DNA of 64,000 bases, taken from the NCBI GenBank assembly GCA_013178375.1, contig JABLXQ010000033.1:1-64000 (forward strand), in the 5' to 3' direction. Positions 26,575-35,056 of this stretch are shown piece after piece. The notes beneath the pieces were generated by a model. That model saw only the letters and a list, made by a program, of their open reading frames with translations. It did not search any database and was not told the origin of the DNA. The translations under genes were made by a program, and so were the position numbers. The DNA is from Gammaproteobacteria bacterium. Its GTDB lineage: Bacteria > Pseudomonadota > Gammaproteobacteria > Pseudomonadales > Ketobacteraceae. Each line of letters begins with the position of its first letter. Positions within the stretch are counted from its first letter, which is position 1.

Positions 26575-27378
26575 ATGGCCATGTCACACTCACCCTCGCC
26601 TCACCAAAATCGTCTCCTGTCAGCAATGGCCGGCGATATTCAAAAGCGCATTTTTCCCTACATTGAGCTGACGCCACTGTCATGCGGAAAAGTCTTGTAT
26701 GAAGCCGGAGACACAATGCGTGACGTCTATTTTCCAACGGATGCCACTGTGGCACTGCTGCATAAAATGGAGAGCGGAGCTTCGGCGGGTATTTTGATGG
26801 TAGGTAACGAAGGGCTTGTCGGCGCAGGGCAGGTCATGGGAGAAAATACCGCGTATTGCCGGGCCGTTGTACTGAGTGCCGGCAATGCTTACCGATTGTC
26901 AGGCCAATGCCTGAAGGAAGAATTCAATCGCCACGGCGACCTGCTGATGTTGGTTCTGCTTTATACGCAAACGTTGATCACACAAATGGGCCAGGTTGCG
27001 GTTTGCAACCGGCATCATACGATTGAGCAGCGGTTCTGCCGTTGGCTGCTGATGGCGCTGGACCGTCAGCAGGGCAATCTGTTGACAGCAACCCATCAGT
27101 TAATTGCCGACACACTGGGCGTACGCCGTGAAAGCGTCTCCGACGCCGCCGGAAAGTTACAGAAACGTGGCGCGATTACATACGGTCGCGGCCATATCAA
27201 CGTATTGAGCCGGTCGAAGCTCGAGCACCTCAGTTGCGAGTGTTATGCAGTGGTTAAGAATGAAACCGATCGTCTTCTGCGTTCCGCTCCCGAAAAAGTA
27301 TTTGATCCCTGCAGAGAAGTTAACTCCGATAGAGGGATAGGAGTAACACCAATCTATCAGAATGCGCGCATGGCATGA
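26575..27378 (+). CDS. Crp/Fnr family transcriptional regulator
   Basis: A 267-residue regulator. Residues about 25-140 are the cyclic-nucleotide-like sensor jelly roll (PLSCGKVLYEAGDTMRDVYF and GILMVGNEGLVGAGQVMG); the C-terminal winged helix is HQLIADTLGVRRESVSDAAG followed by KLQKRGAITYGRGHINVL. There is no N-terminal Cys cluster, so it is not an iron-sulfur FNR; the effector is unknown. I place the start at 26575 because AAGGA lies ten bases upstream, while the ATG at 26482 has poor spacing. It lies between the stress operon and the cytochrome/OmpA block and could control either, which is inference. Confidence 0.9.
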   Translation: MAMSHSPSPHQNRLLSAMAGDIQKRIFPYIELTPLSCGKVLYEAGDTMRDVYFPTDATVALLHKMESGASAGILMVGNEGLVGAGQVMGENTAYCRAVVLSAGNAYRLSGQCLKEEFNRHGDLLMLVLLYTQTLITQMGQVAVCNRHHTIEQRFCRWLLMALDRQQGNLLTATHQLIADTLGVRRESVSDAAGKLQKRGAITYGRGHINVLSRSKLEHLSCECYAVVKNETDRLLRSAPEKVFDPCREVNSDRGIGVTPIYQNARMA

Positions 27379-27526
27379 AAACTTCATCATGACGATTTCC
27401 CACCCGATCCGGATTTTGCCAGCGAACAATGACTGGCGATGAAGTCGATGCCGTGAAAGCGATAGCGCATGCCGGTTTCCTGCAGCACTTACAGAGCAAG
27501 GCCGCTGATTGATTCTTTCGCTCCAG

Positions 27527-29659
27527 CTATTCTGCTGCGACCGGCCTTCTAACGGATGTCAGCAGTTCCGGAATTGGCGGTGTGATTGCCATCATGATCC
27601 GGAAGTTACGGCCGCTATTGGTATCGGCCTTGGTCGATGTGATAAACGACGGGCGTATGCTCTGCAGATACAGGCGTGCTTCCACCACCCACGGGCCTGA
27701 GCCGTTATTCAATGGCACCGTATACCGCACGGTGTCTCTGCCACTACCGGCAATATTGAAGTCGGGATCACCGGTTACACCAATCACGGCAGTCGCATCA
27801 TCATAGCGGACGTCGTTCTGGGAAAAACCAGAAGGTGGCAAGCGATTGTCTTTCAAATAAGCCTTAGCAAGCAGCAGGGTGTGTGTGAGCATTCCCTGTG
27901 TTGTGCCCAGTACCGCCTCATAAATCTGTACCTGCGCAGGATCAGTGATGATGTCGTGGTGAGGTACTATGCAGGATTCTGCCGGCGCCAGCGTTGCCGA
28001 GCATGCAGCGTTGGTCAGTGTTGCATCGACAGGCAGCAGGCCGTTGCTGTCTGCGATGCCCGATTCGAATACGGTATCGCCGTTGTTGTCCGTGACGGTA
28101 AAGGCAATCCACAGACGGCGGGATGGATAGCCGGTGGGAAGCTTATGACCGGTGCGATTGGTGACAGTCACCCGTGCGGTTAGCACCCCTTCATCGATGT
28201 GCGTGTCGTCAATCGTCAAATTGGCTGCGGTAGCCAGCAAGCTCCGTGTCTCACTGATTTTCTGGTCGAATCCTGTCGTTGTCGTCGTGCCAGTTATACC
28301 CAGCGCGCTGCGGTAGTCCCGGAGCACCCTGAGCATATGGGTGTTGCCGCCGACAAAGGTGTGGCGCGCATATGGACTGCGTTCGGGCCATCCGGTATTG
28401 ACCGTGCCATTACCGCGCACCGCAATCGGCGTTGTCAGACCCGGTTCCGCTGGCATATGACATTCCTGACACTCGGTTGCGCTCACCTGCCCCCGTGCAT
28501 AGTCACTGTTGCGCCATTCCCGATACGGCGTCTGCTCCGGAAAGTAATCGCCGGTCGGCAGCCGCGTCACGGCGTCCAGCACGGGCGTAAACAGATCATG
28601 GCAGGATGCGCAATGTTCGCTGCGCAGCATGTGATCGGAGTAAGCGGGCTGCTTGCCCAGCTGGTTCAGCATGGGTTGTGTGGGTGGTGCTGTGAAGGGG
28701 CCGAACAGCAGCGGTATGGGAGCGCTACTGTCCAGCGGATAGTCGCCGGAATGGCGATCTTCCGCTATCACCCGGCTGTCGATGCGGTGGCACAGGGTGC
28801 AGGAAATACCTTCGCGGGACATCGAATCCTGCAATGCATTGCTCATGCTCAGGCAGCCTTCTGGTTTGGTGCAGGTCGGATCGTCTTCAGCAGTCACCAG
28901 TCGTCCGGTTTCCTGCGCCAGCACATGGGCCATGGGGGCATGGCAGCCCAGGCACTTGTCCTCGATAAAACTGGCCAGATGCGGATTTTCGCTGGCTTCG
29001 GCCTTCACCTTTGCCGTATACCAGGGATCGTTCAGTGAATGCGCCATCAGGCTATGACGCCAGTCCGCAGCGGGACTGATGTCGGCACCGGCCGGGGCGG
29101 GTATTGTGTCTCCGGTTCGCATGGCAGCGGGAATGGCGCCGATGTTGCTCGCCTTGTGGCACTGGGTGCAATCACCGACCGGATGGAAAAGATCAATGGC
29201 GCTCCAGCTACCCGTACCGGATAGGGGCGCCAGAATATCGTCGTCGGTGATGGTGATCGTAGTGCTGGCCGGGATGCTGGTGGAGACATCATCGACCGAC
29301 CAGTGAAGGATGAAGGCTTCTGCTGCTTCCGGAAGAAAATCATCATTGATTTCAATCGGGATTGTTGTTTCCGGTTTTGTGGTGTCCAGCTGGATCGTGC
29401 CGCTGGCGGCGACAAAATCGGATTCGCCGGCACTGCCGGTTGATGTCGTGTAAGTGATGGTTGCCTGGTTGCCTGCTGCAAGATGCAGTACAACATTCAG
29501 CGTTCCAGCCGCTTCATTTACCGAAGCAGTCGGGGACACCGCTATCGCAGCACTGGTCTGCTTCTCCTCAGTGCTGTCCTGCCTACCAGAGTTGCCGGAA
29601 TCACAAGCCAGCAAAGAAGCTGCGATCACAACTGCATAGCCAAAGCGGAAAATGTGCAT
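27527..29659 (-). CDS. Five-heme cytochrome c lipoprotein with N-terminal Calx-beta domain
   Basis: A 710-residue exported protein. The signal ends in a lipobox (AVVIAASLLACDSG, Cys near residue 19). Residues about 38-145 are a Calx-beta domain (SPTASVNEAAGTLNVVLHLA to TTITITDDD). Five CxxCH heme sites follow: CTQCH, CLGCH, CTLCH, CASCH and CQECH. The C-terminal part contains TNRTGHKLPTGYPSRRLWI, typical of a beta domain behind multiheme segments in exported cytochromes. It would carry electrons in the periplasm or at the outer membrane. An FNR-like box lies 163-176 bases upstream, between it and the divergent OmpA-family gene. The partner and acceptor are unknown. Confidence 0.88.
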   Translation of the reverse strand: MHIFRFGYAVVIAASLLACDSGNSGRQDSTEEKQTSAAIAVSPTASVNEAAGTLNVVLHLAAGNQATITYTTSTGSAGESDFVAASGTIQLDTTKPETTIPIEINDDFLPEAAEAFILHWSVDDVSTSIPASTTITITDDDILAPLSGTGSWSAIDLFHPVGDCTQCHKASNIGAIPAAMRTGDTIPAPAGADISPAADWRHSLMAHSLNDPWYTAKVKAEASENPHLASFIEDKCLGCHAPMAHVLAQETGRLVTAEDDPTCTKPEGCLSMSNALQDSMSREGISCTLCHRIDSRVIAEDRHSGDYPLDSSAPIPLLFGPFTAPPTQPMLNQLGKQPAYSDHMLRSEHCASCHDLFTPVLDAVTRLPTGDYFPEQTPYREWRNSDYARGQVSATECQECHMPAEPGLTTPIAVRGNGTVNTGWPERSPYARHTFVGGNTHMLRVLRDYRSALGITGTTTTTGFDQKISETRSLLATAANLTIDDTHIDEGVLTARVTVTNRTGHKLPTGYPSRRLWIAFTVTDNNGDTVFESGIADSNGLLPVDATLTNAACSATLAPAESCIVPHHDIITDPAQVQIYEAVLGTTQGMLTHTLLLAKAYLKDNRLPPSGFSQNDVRYDDATAVIGVTGDPDFNIAGSGRDTVRYTVPLNNGSGPWVVEARLYLQSIRPSFITSTKADTNSGRNFRIMMAITPPIPELLTSVRRPVAAE

Positions 29660-29821
29660 TTTTTTTCAACCCATCTCAAGTCATTCAATGCTTCTTTACA
29701 TTCCTCGCCAGTACAGCGGTGCTGACGTTTATCAGGATAAAGGCCATACACCAGCAGCGCTCACTACAAACTTGTTCCGAGTCAATTCCTTCGCGAATAA
29801 CCTTGCGATCCTCGGCGAAAC

Positions 29822-29835
29822 TTGACGTTGATCAA
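29822..29835. promoter_or_regulatory. FNR/ANR-like box between cytochrome and OmpA-family genes
   Basis: The sequence TTGACGTTGATCAA matches the FNR/ANR consensus TTGAT-N4-ATCAA at nine of ten fixed positions. It lies in the 282-base divergent region, 163 bases before the cytochrome start and 107 bases before the OmpA-family start. A box with the same variant left half occurs at 38385. Control by an oxygen- or NO-responsive FNR-type protein is inferred. Confidence 0.55.
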
Positions 29836-29941
29836 ACCTGCCGCCGGATGCCGGTGAGTATGCTAAACAAATAAGCAGTAAATTTTCATATTGCTCATAA
29901 CTGCAATGGGTTGGGCATTCTAACTTCCACAGGAAAAATTC

Positions 29942-31075
29942 ATGAAATTCAAGCTGATTCCCCTTATGGCTGCGACGGTGTCTGTTGCTGCATCCGCGAA
30001 TGACATTGGGCCGTTAAAGGAAACGCGTGACTTTGGTGAAATGAGTATTGGTGCTGCCTACTATTACGCCGAAAGCGACTGGGGCACCAGCAGTTCAACC
30101 GGCGATAACCTGGCCGAAAATGTGATTCGCGATGGCATTGTGGGCAGGTTTACGTTTGGACTGCATCCTGATCTGGAGGTGTTTGTAAAAACCGGGCTGG
30201 ACAGCATCCAGAAAGGATCGTCCAGCGGACTGTCCAGTGAAAACGATACGTTCTTCAGTCTGGGTGCCAAAGCGGTGCTGTATCAGCGTGATCGCCTGAT
30301 GGTGGGGCCCTTCATCCAGTATTCGGAATATTCCGACTATCAGATCTCCAGTAACGCAGCAGCCAACGCATTGCAGGCCAGCATAAAAGCATTGTCCACC
30401 GTCGAGACGGGTGTAGCAGCGATGTATGCGCTCGACAGGATTGACCTGTATGGCGGCCTCTATTACTACCGTGCTGATGCGGATGTGTCTGCCAGCTATG
30501 GTGGCAACGAATACACGGCAGAAATTGAAGAAGACGCAGATTACGGCGTTTATGCTGGCGCCCGCTATGCGCTCGGCAAGCGCTGGCATGTGGCGGCTGA
30601 AATGCGCAGCACCAGCAATCTGGGCGGCGCTGTGAGTGTGAACTACGTATTTGGACAGAAGAAATCGCAGGCCGCTGAAATCCAGCGTGTGGTGGAGACG
30701 GTTTACGTCGAGCGCACTGCACCGGTGGGCCCGGCCCGCCTGGAAAGCGATGTGCATTTTGGCAGTGGCTCAACTGAAATCGATCCGGATCATCTGCCCA
30801 ATGTGCGTGAGTTTGCGTACTTCCTCAAACAGTACCCCCAGGCGCGCGGCATCATCGAAGGCCATTGCGATTGTGACGGATCGGACACGTTCAACCTGGA
30901 GCTGTCGGCACGCCGCTCGCAAGCCATTGTTGACATGTTGGTGCGTGTCTTTGGTATCGAACCGGCACGGCTGACCATCGAAAATTTTGGTGAGCAACAA
31001 CCGGTTGCCGATAACGAATCCGACACCGGCAAGGCCGCCAATCGCCGTGTGCGCATGGTCGGCATTGCAGACTGA
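29942..31075 (+). CDS. OmpA-family outer-membrane protein
   Basis: A 377-residue protein. A signal peptide (about residues 1-19, ending SVAASA) precedes a beta-barrel of about 220 residues with alternating aromatic strands such as MSIGAAYYYAESDW and MYALDRIDLYGGLYYYRADA. After a linker with VETVYVERTAP comes an OmpA-type peptidoglycan-binding domain: DVHFGSGSTEIDPDHLPNV, GIIEGHCDCDGSD, LSARRSQAIVDML and NRRVRMV. The HCDCDG segment has a Cys pair where OmpA has HTD-type residues. It is divergent from the five-heme cytochrome and followed 45 bases later by the surface-anchored protein gene, so an envelope redox unit is possible. Confidence 0.9.
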   Translation: MKFKLIPLMAATVSVAASANDIGPLKETRDFGEMSIGAAYYYAESDWGTSSSTGDNLAENVIRDGIVGRFTFGLHPDLEVFVKTGLDSIQKGSSSGLSSENDTFFSLGAKAVLYQRDRLMVGPFIQYSEYSDYQISSNAAANALQASIKALSTVETGVAAMYALDRIDLYGGLYYYRADADVSASYGGNEYTAEIEEDADYGVYAGARYALGKRWHVAAEMRSTSNLGGAVSVNYVFGQKKSQAAEIQRVVETVYVERTAPVGPARLESDVHFGSGSTEIDPDHLPNVREFAYFLKQYPQARGIIEGHCDCDGSDTFNLELSARRSQAIVDMLVRVFGIEPARLTIENFGEQQPVADNESDTGKAANRRVRMVGIAD

Positions 31076-31120
31076 ATCTGAGCATTACACCTGAATCATG
31101 TGATTAGAGGTTTCACTTTT

Positions 31121-33322
31121 ATGCGAATGTTAAACACGAATAAATTCCGCTATACCGCCATCGCGGCGGCAGTCGCCTGTGGTGCAGTTTATGCCGCCAC
31201 GGTCATCACCATCCAGCCTTCCATCAATCTCAGTGCGGGTATTTCAGGTGACAAGCCCAAGATCCAGCGCATGGGGGACGGCCGTCTGGTGGTGGTTTAT
31301 GGCGACAATACCTCTGGTGCTGGCAATGTGTACGATGTGAAGGCCGATGCAGAACGCTCGGCCCGTGATGTCTACGTTAAAACCTGTATGCCCGGCCCGA
31401 CAGTGACCTGTAATAATCTGGTGGACTGGAGCGCGCCACAGAACCTGTCGAATTCTGCGCTGCAATCCAGCATCCAGGCAGCATGGCGCGCCGACAATGC
31501 CACCTTGTACGATTATCCTGGCGATATCGACAAGGCCAATATCAAGACCAGTGGCCCGGTGGTAGTGGTGACCTGGGTCAGCAAATATTGTCCCGATGGT
31601 AACACCAGTACTTTGGGCGTGATCGACGGTACCGTGCAGCAGCGTGCCATCCGATATCTGGAGCGTGAGGGCCGCACCATTCCCTACAGTTGCACCTGGC
31701 TGGCCCGTTCCACCAACAGCGGACAGAGTTGGTCTGCACCGGTGCAGTTGAGCACCGGATTGCGTGATGCAATTCAGGATTCCAGCTTTGGTGGTTTCAA
31801 TAGCACAACGCGATTGGGTCAGATCGCGGTGTCCTGGCAGGAGGACCCGCAAGGTTTGAAGCTGGGTGAAGCAGACGGCCCTGGTGATGGCGCATCCGGT
31901 GCCAACGTCAATGGCGGCACCGATGTTTGGTACGCCTACGCCAGTGTGAACCTGGCTGTTCCCAGCACACCGGCGGACGATTTTGTCATTGCAGTTCCGG
32001 CACGCCTCACCGATAACTTCACCGGCCAGTACGGCATCAACGGATCGCTTAACCTGATCTATGGTGGCGATGGCAACACGGTCGATGAAAACACCGTTGA
32101 AAAAGGCCAGGCCGGTGCCGCGCGCCCCAACATCTCGATGGTCGGCAACACCGCCATCATCGCCTACGAAGAAACCAAAGGCTCTGAAGGGCTGGATGAA
32201 GGCAAGTTCATTCGCTATCACACCTTCACCTACAACGCACCGCCCACTGCAGCGGCGGGGTGCATTATCAGCAATCCGCTGAAAAATGCGCGTCGCGTGC
32301 GCTTCCTGACCCAGAGCCCGGCAGACGCAGGCCCCGGTGGCACCCAGATCGCCGTGTTCTGGAAAGAAGGCGCCTATGACAAGGGCGGCCCGTCTGACAC
32401 TATCGTGCGTCGCGGTGTGGGCGGGCTGCAGCCTGCCAACATGGTGCCTGCAGTGGATGCCGGTAACTGTGCGACCTCGCTATACGAAGATGCGATTGCC
32501 CTGCTGAACACCCCCGGGGACAACATCAGCAGCAATACGACAGCGGCCACGGCACTCAACCTGACCGACGACACCGAAGCCAATTACACCGAAAACGCAT
32601 TGGCCCATCGCGGTGTGCTGCGCGGCAACGACCTGTGGATCGGCTATAACTACACGTCGGACCTGGTGCGGTTGTGGGCGCAACTGGATAACTACAACTT
32701 CTGGGTGCGCTACATGGATACCAGCACCGGCACCTGGCAAGACCCCGCAAACCTGTCGCGCATCACCAACACTGACATCAACGTTCGTGAACCGCGCTTT
32801 ATCGGCACACCCAAGAGCAGCACCAGTGCCTGCCCGAGCGATGATCCGGAAGCGGTGGACACAACCGACCCCACTCAGTGCCAGAACACCAGCCTGATCT
32901 GGGTAGCATGGGGCACACAAACCAACGTGTCGCCCTATGATCCGGAAGGTGGCCAGGATCTGGGTGAGTTCATCACCGCGAGCACCGACAGCGGCGCTAA
33001 CTTCCAGTTGCCGGTGGCCTTGTCGGAAGCCCAGGGCGTGTACTGGGATGATGATGAATCCGCTTATGAAGCACAGCTGGTATTGCGCCCCGATGGCCGC
33101 CGCTTCTATGGCGTGTGGAACCAGCGGAATCTGATGACGGATGCGACTTATGCGCGTTACACCAGTGGCGATCTGAGCGGTGACAGTGAACCATTACCAG
33201 AGCCGCAACCTGCTCCCGCACCGGACATTCGCTACAACATGGACGGCAAAGGTGGATCAGTGCCAGGAGCGGTACTGTTTGCACTGGCCGCCATTGCCTG
33301 GCTGCGCCGCCGTCACACCTGA
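31121..33322 (+). CDS. Choice-of-anchor-type exported protein with GlyGly-CTERM-like tail
   Basis: A 733-residue exported protein. A signal peptide (about residues 1-24) is followed by a beta-propeller-like body with sialidase/BNR-type elements such as STNSGQSWSAPVQLSTGL and STDSGANFQLPVALSEA, in the manner of the choice-of-anchor O family. The C terminus has GGSVPGAVLFALAAIAWLRR, that is Gly-Gly, a hydrophobic helix and a basic tail, like the GlyGly-CTERM signal processed by rhombosortase. AGAGG lies ten bases before ATG 31121. The gene is closely behind the OmpA-family gene. A strong terminator follows. Enzymatic function is unknown. Confidence 0.78.
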   Translation: MRMLNTNKFRYTAIAAAVACGAVYAATVITIQPSINLSAGISGDKPKIQRMGDGRLVVVYGDNTSGAGNVYDVKADAERSARDVYVKTCMPGPTVTCNNLVDWSAPQNLSNSALQSSIQAAWRADNATLYDYPGDIDKANIKTSGPVVVVTWVSKYCPDGNTSTLGVIDGTVQQRAIRYLEREGRTIPYSCTWLARSTNSGQSWSAPVQLSTGLRDAIQDSSFGGFNSTTRLGQIAVSWQEDPQGLKLGEADGPGDGASGANVNGGTDVWYAYASVNLAVPSTPADDFVIAVPARLTDNFTGQYGINGSLNLIYGGDGNTVDENTVEKGQAGAARPNISMVGNTAIIAYEETKGSEGLDEGKFIRYHTFTYNAPPTAAAGCIISNPLKNARRVRFLTQSPADAGPGGTQIAVFWKEGAYDKGGPSDTIVRRGVGGLQPANMVPAVDAGNCATSLYEDAIALLNTPGDNISSNTTAATALNLTDDTEANYTENALAHRGVLRGNDLWIGYNYTSDLVRLWAQLDNYNFWVRYMDTSTGTWQDPANLSRITNTDINVREPRFIGTPKSSTSACPSDDPEAVDTTDPTQCQNTSLIWVAWGTQTNVSPYDPEGGQDLGEFITASTDSGANFQLPVALSEAQGVYWDDDESAYEAQLVLRPDGRRFYGVWNQRNLMTDATYARYTSGDLSGDSEPLPEPQPAPAPDIRYNMDGKGGSVPGAVLFALAAIAWLRRRHT

Positions 33323-33342
33323 TCTTCTGACCAGCGCTGAAC

Positions 33343-33380
33343 AATGGCCGCTATCCTGACTCGATAGCGGCCATTTTTTT
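33343..33380 (+). terminator. Rho-independent terminator after the choice-of-anchor gene
   Basis: A perfect 13-base stem (AATGGCCGCTATC with GATAGCGGCCATT) with the 7-base loop CTGACTC is followed by a run of T. It starts 21 bases after the stop of the surface protein gene. Confidence 0.92.
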
Positions 33381-33421
33381 GAGTCAGCCATCCAAAAATG
33401 ATTAGTGCAATTTATTGAGTT

Positions 33422-33477
33422 GGATCACTTTTTGATGTTCGCAAAGTGACCCTTATCGGGAAAAGATTTCCGATAAG
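33422..33477. promoter_or_regulatory. Two inverted repeats upstream of the DUF2202 gene
   Basis: The first (33422-33452) is a 31-base imperfect palindrome whose arms read GGATCACTTT and GGGTCACTTT on opposite strands, the size of a dimeric regulator site. The second, directly behind it, has 8-base arms CTTATCGG (33452-33459) and CCGATAAG (33470-33477) around a 10-base loop. Both lie in the 168-base region between the terminator and the DUF2202 gene and are likely operator or leader elements. No regulator is assigned. Confidence 0.5.
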
Positions 33478-33548
33478 CAAAGAAACTTATCCCACGAAAC
33501 CACGTCTTATTTACGGGTATTTGATTTTCCGATGAATAGGAACGAGAC

Positions 33549-34184
33549 ATGATTATGAAAGCGAAACTCATGATTACTGGCACATTGTTTGGCTCCATAC
33601 TGGCGTGCAGCCCTATGGTGCTCGCTGGAGGATCGGCAACCTTGAAGGGATCATCAAATCAAAATGTTGCATCAACTGATTTGTCCTCTGTTGAAGCTGA
33701 CGATCTACGCTTCATGCGTGAAGAGGAAAAACTTGCCCGTGATGTATATCTGACAATGGATGAGTACTGGGGAAAGCAAACTCGGGTTTTTGCCAACATT
33801 GCTGAATCCGAGCAATCTCATACCAGCACTGTCAACTATATTCTCGACAAGTTTGACGTTGAAGATCCTGTTACAAATGACAGCATTGGAGTTTTCACAA
33901 ACCAGGATTTGCAGACGCTTTACAACAATCTGACGGACAGTGGGAAGCAGTCGTTTATCAGTGCGCTTTATGTTGGCGCGCTGATTGAAGAAAAAGATAT
34001 GAAGGACATCCTCGCAGCAATAAACAGGACCGACGAGCGCGCAATCATCATTGCCTACTCAAACTTGCTGGATGGATCCAAGAGTCACCTGAGAGCTTTC
34101 GTCAATGTGATTGAATCTGAGGGAATGGTCTATGAAGCTCAGATACTGGATGCTGAAGAAGTCGAGCTTATTCTCAACGATTAA
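33549..34184 (+). CDS. DUF2202 ferritin-like exported protein
   Basis: A 211-residue protein. The first 26 residues form a signal peptide with a possible lipobox (FGSILACSPMVLAGG). The mature part matches DUF2202: DLRFMREEEKLARDVYLTMD, FANIAESEQSHTSTVNYILD, ALYVGALIEEKDMKDI and GSKSHLRAFVNVIE. Glu and His pairs in helices suggest a ferritin-like di-metal site. The family is of unknown function and occurs widely in archaea and proteobacteria. It has its own upstream repeats and a shared hairpin terminator downstream. In this setting of exported cytochrome and barrel proteins, a periplasmic metal or redox role is plausible. Confidence 0.85.
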   Translation: MIMKAKLMITGTLFGSILACSPMVLAGGSATLKGSSNQNVASTDLSSVEADDLRFMREEEKLARDVYLTMDEYWGKQTRVFANIAESEQSHTSTVNYILDKFDVEDPVTNDSIGVFTNQDLQTLYNNLTDSGKQSFISALYVGALIEEKDMKDILAAINRTDERAIIIAYSNLLDGSKSHLRAFVNVIESEGMVYEAQILDAEEVELILND

Positions 34185-34228
34185 CGCGCAGCATATAAGT
34201 AACTTCAATTAACGGAGCCATTCAATCA

Positions 34229-34256
34229 AGAGGGGCGGCTAAAAAGCCGCCCCTCT
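34229..34256. terminator. Hairpin terminator between convergent genes
   Basis: A perfect 12-base stem (AGAGGGGCGGCT with AGCCGCCCCTCT) around AAAA lies 44 bases after the DUF2202 stop and 10 bases before the end of the convergent barrel gene. GCATTCTTTTC follows on the plus strand; on the minus strand there is no T run, so it serves mainly the plus-strand gene. Confidence 0.8.
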
Positions 34257-34265
34257 GCATTCTTT

Positions 34266-34967
34266 TCAGAATTTATAGATCAGAGCTGCTGACAGCAGAT
34301 CGACACTGCTCTCACCGCTATTGGCTTCAACCGCATCATTCCGTTCCCACTGCGCGCGAAACGCAATTGGATCTGTAACCGGTACTTCGAAGCCAAACCC
34401 GAAGTGAACGCCCGTCGAATCATCCGAAACTGAATAACGATAGGCTTCACCATTCAGGGAGCTATCGGCATCGACATTCAATTCGGTTTCAGCACTGTAG
34501 ATCCCAATTTTTGCAAACAGAACAACAGGATCCACCGCGTAACTCAATTTGACATCCAACGTCATGACATCGACAGCCGCTGTCGCAGCCATGTTCAGGT
34601 CACCTTCGAGAGAGTTGTCCACTGCATCATAAAAAGTTCCGGATGCGTGGCTCTCGCCATCCACCTCACCCAGATCGGTGTATGAAAGTTCAACCGCTAG
34701 CATTGGGTTAATCGTGTAACCTGCAAACAAGCTGAACCCGATGTCATTATCATCCGAATATGCGCCCTGGGTACCATCGAAGTCATCGACGCCCAGCGTA
34801 GCGCCGTACATATCCATCAACTGCGCCATATCCGACTGTGATGCCCAATTGTTATATTTGGATTGTCCTGCGCCCACACCAACATACCACTGTCCGGAAT
34901 CAGCGAATGCAGCATTGACCGACATTGCGATAACGGGAGCCAAACATAATTTTAATGCCTTCTTCAT
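34266..34967 (-). CDS. Outer-membrane beta-barrel protein (OmpA-like transmembrane domain)
   Basis: A 233-residue protein. The signal peptide ends in NAAFA-DS (about residue 22). The rest is an eight-stranded-barrel pattern: GQWYVGVGAGQSKYNNW, IGFSLFAGYTINPMLAVEL, VDVMTLDVKLSYAVDPVVLF, STGVHFGFGFEVPVTDPIAF and a C-terminal ALIYKF ending in Phe, the classical signal for outer-membrane insertion. No peptidoglycan domain is present. It converges with the DUF2202 gene. Function beyond a small barrel is unknown. It lies downstream of the long LVIVD-type gene on the same strand but is separated from it by a terminator. Confidence 0.85.
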   Translation of the reverse strand: MKKALKLCLAPVIAMSVNAAFADSGQWYVGVGAGQSKYNNWASQSDMAQLMDMYGATLGVDDFDGTQGAYSDDNDIGFSLFAGYTINPMLAVELSYTDLGEVDGESHASGTFYDAVDNSLEGDLNMAATAAVDVMTLDVKLSYAVDPVVLFAKIGIYSAETELNVDADSSLNGEAYRYSVSDDSTGVHFGFGFEVPVTDPIAFRAQWERNDAVEANSGESSVDLLSAALIYKF

Positions 34968-35012
34968 AGTGATATTCCTGCTCAGTTCTCTCTGGCGCCA
35001 CGCGAAAGGCAG

Positions 35013-35035
35013 AGGTCAGGCAAGTTGCCTGACCT
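35013..35035 (-). terminator. Hairpin terminator after the LVIVD-type gene
   Basis: A perfect 10-base stem (AGGTCAGGCA with TGCCTGACCT) and 3-base loop lies 22 bases behind the stop of the 1055-residue lipoprotein gene and before the barrel gene start. The T-rich tail on the minus strand is weak, so efficiency is uncertain. Confidence 0.7.
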
Positions 35036-35056
35036 GCTTGCCAATTGCCGCTGTAT

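Noticed and set aside
26575-27378. Regulator as an oxygen-sensing FNR acting on the FNR-like boxes
   Set aside because: It lacks the N-terminal Cys cluster of FNR/ANR; it is a Crp/Fnr-family protein but a link to the boxes cannot be claimed.
27379-27526. Gene or remnant between the regulator and cytochrome genes
   Set aside because: No frame with family features and no repeat; only an ordinary gap between convergent genes.
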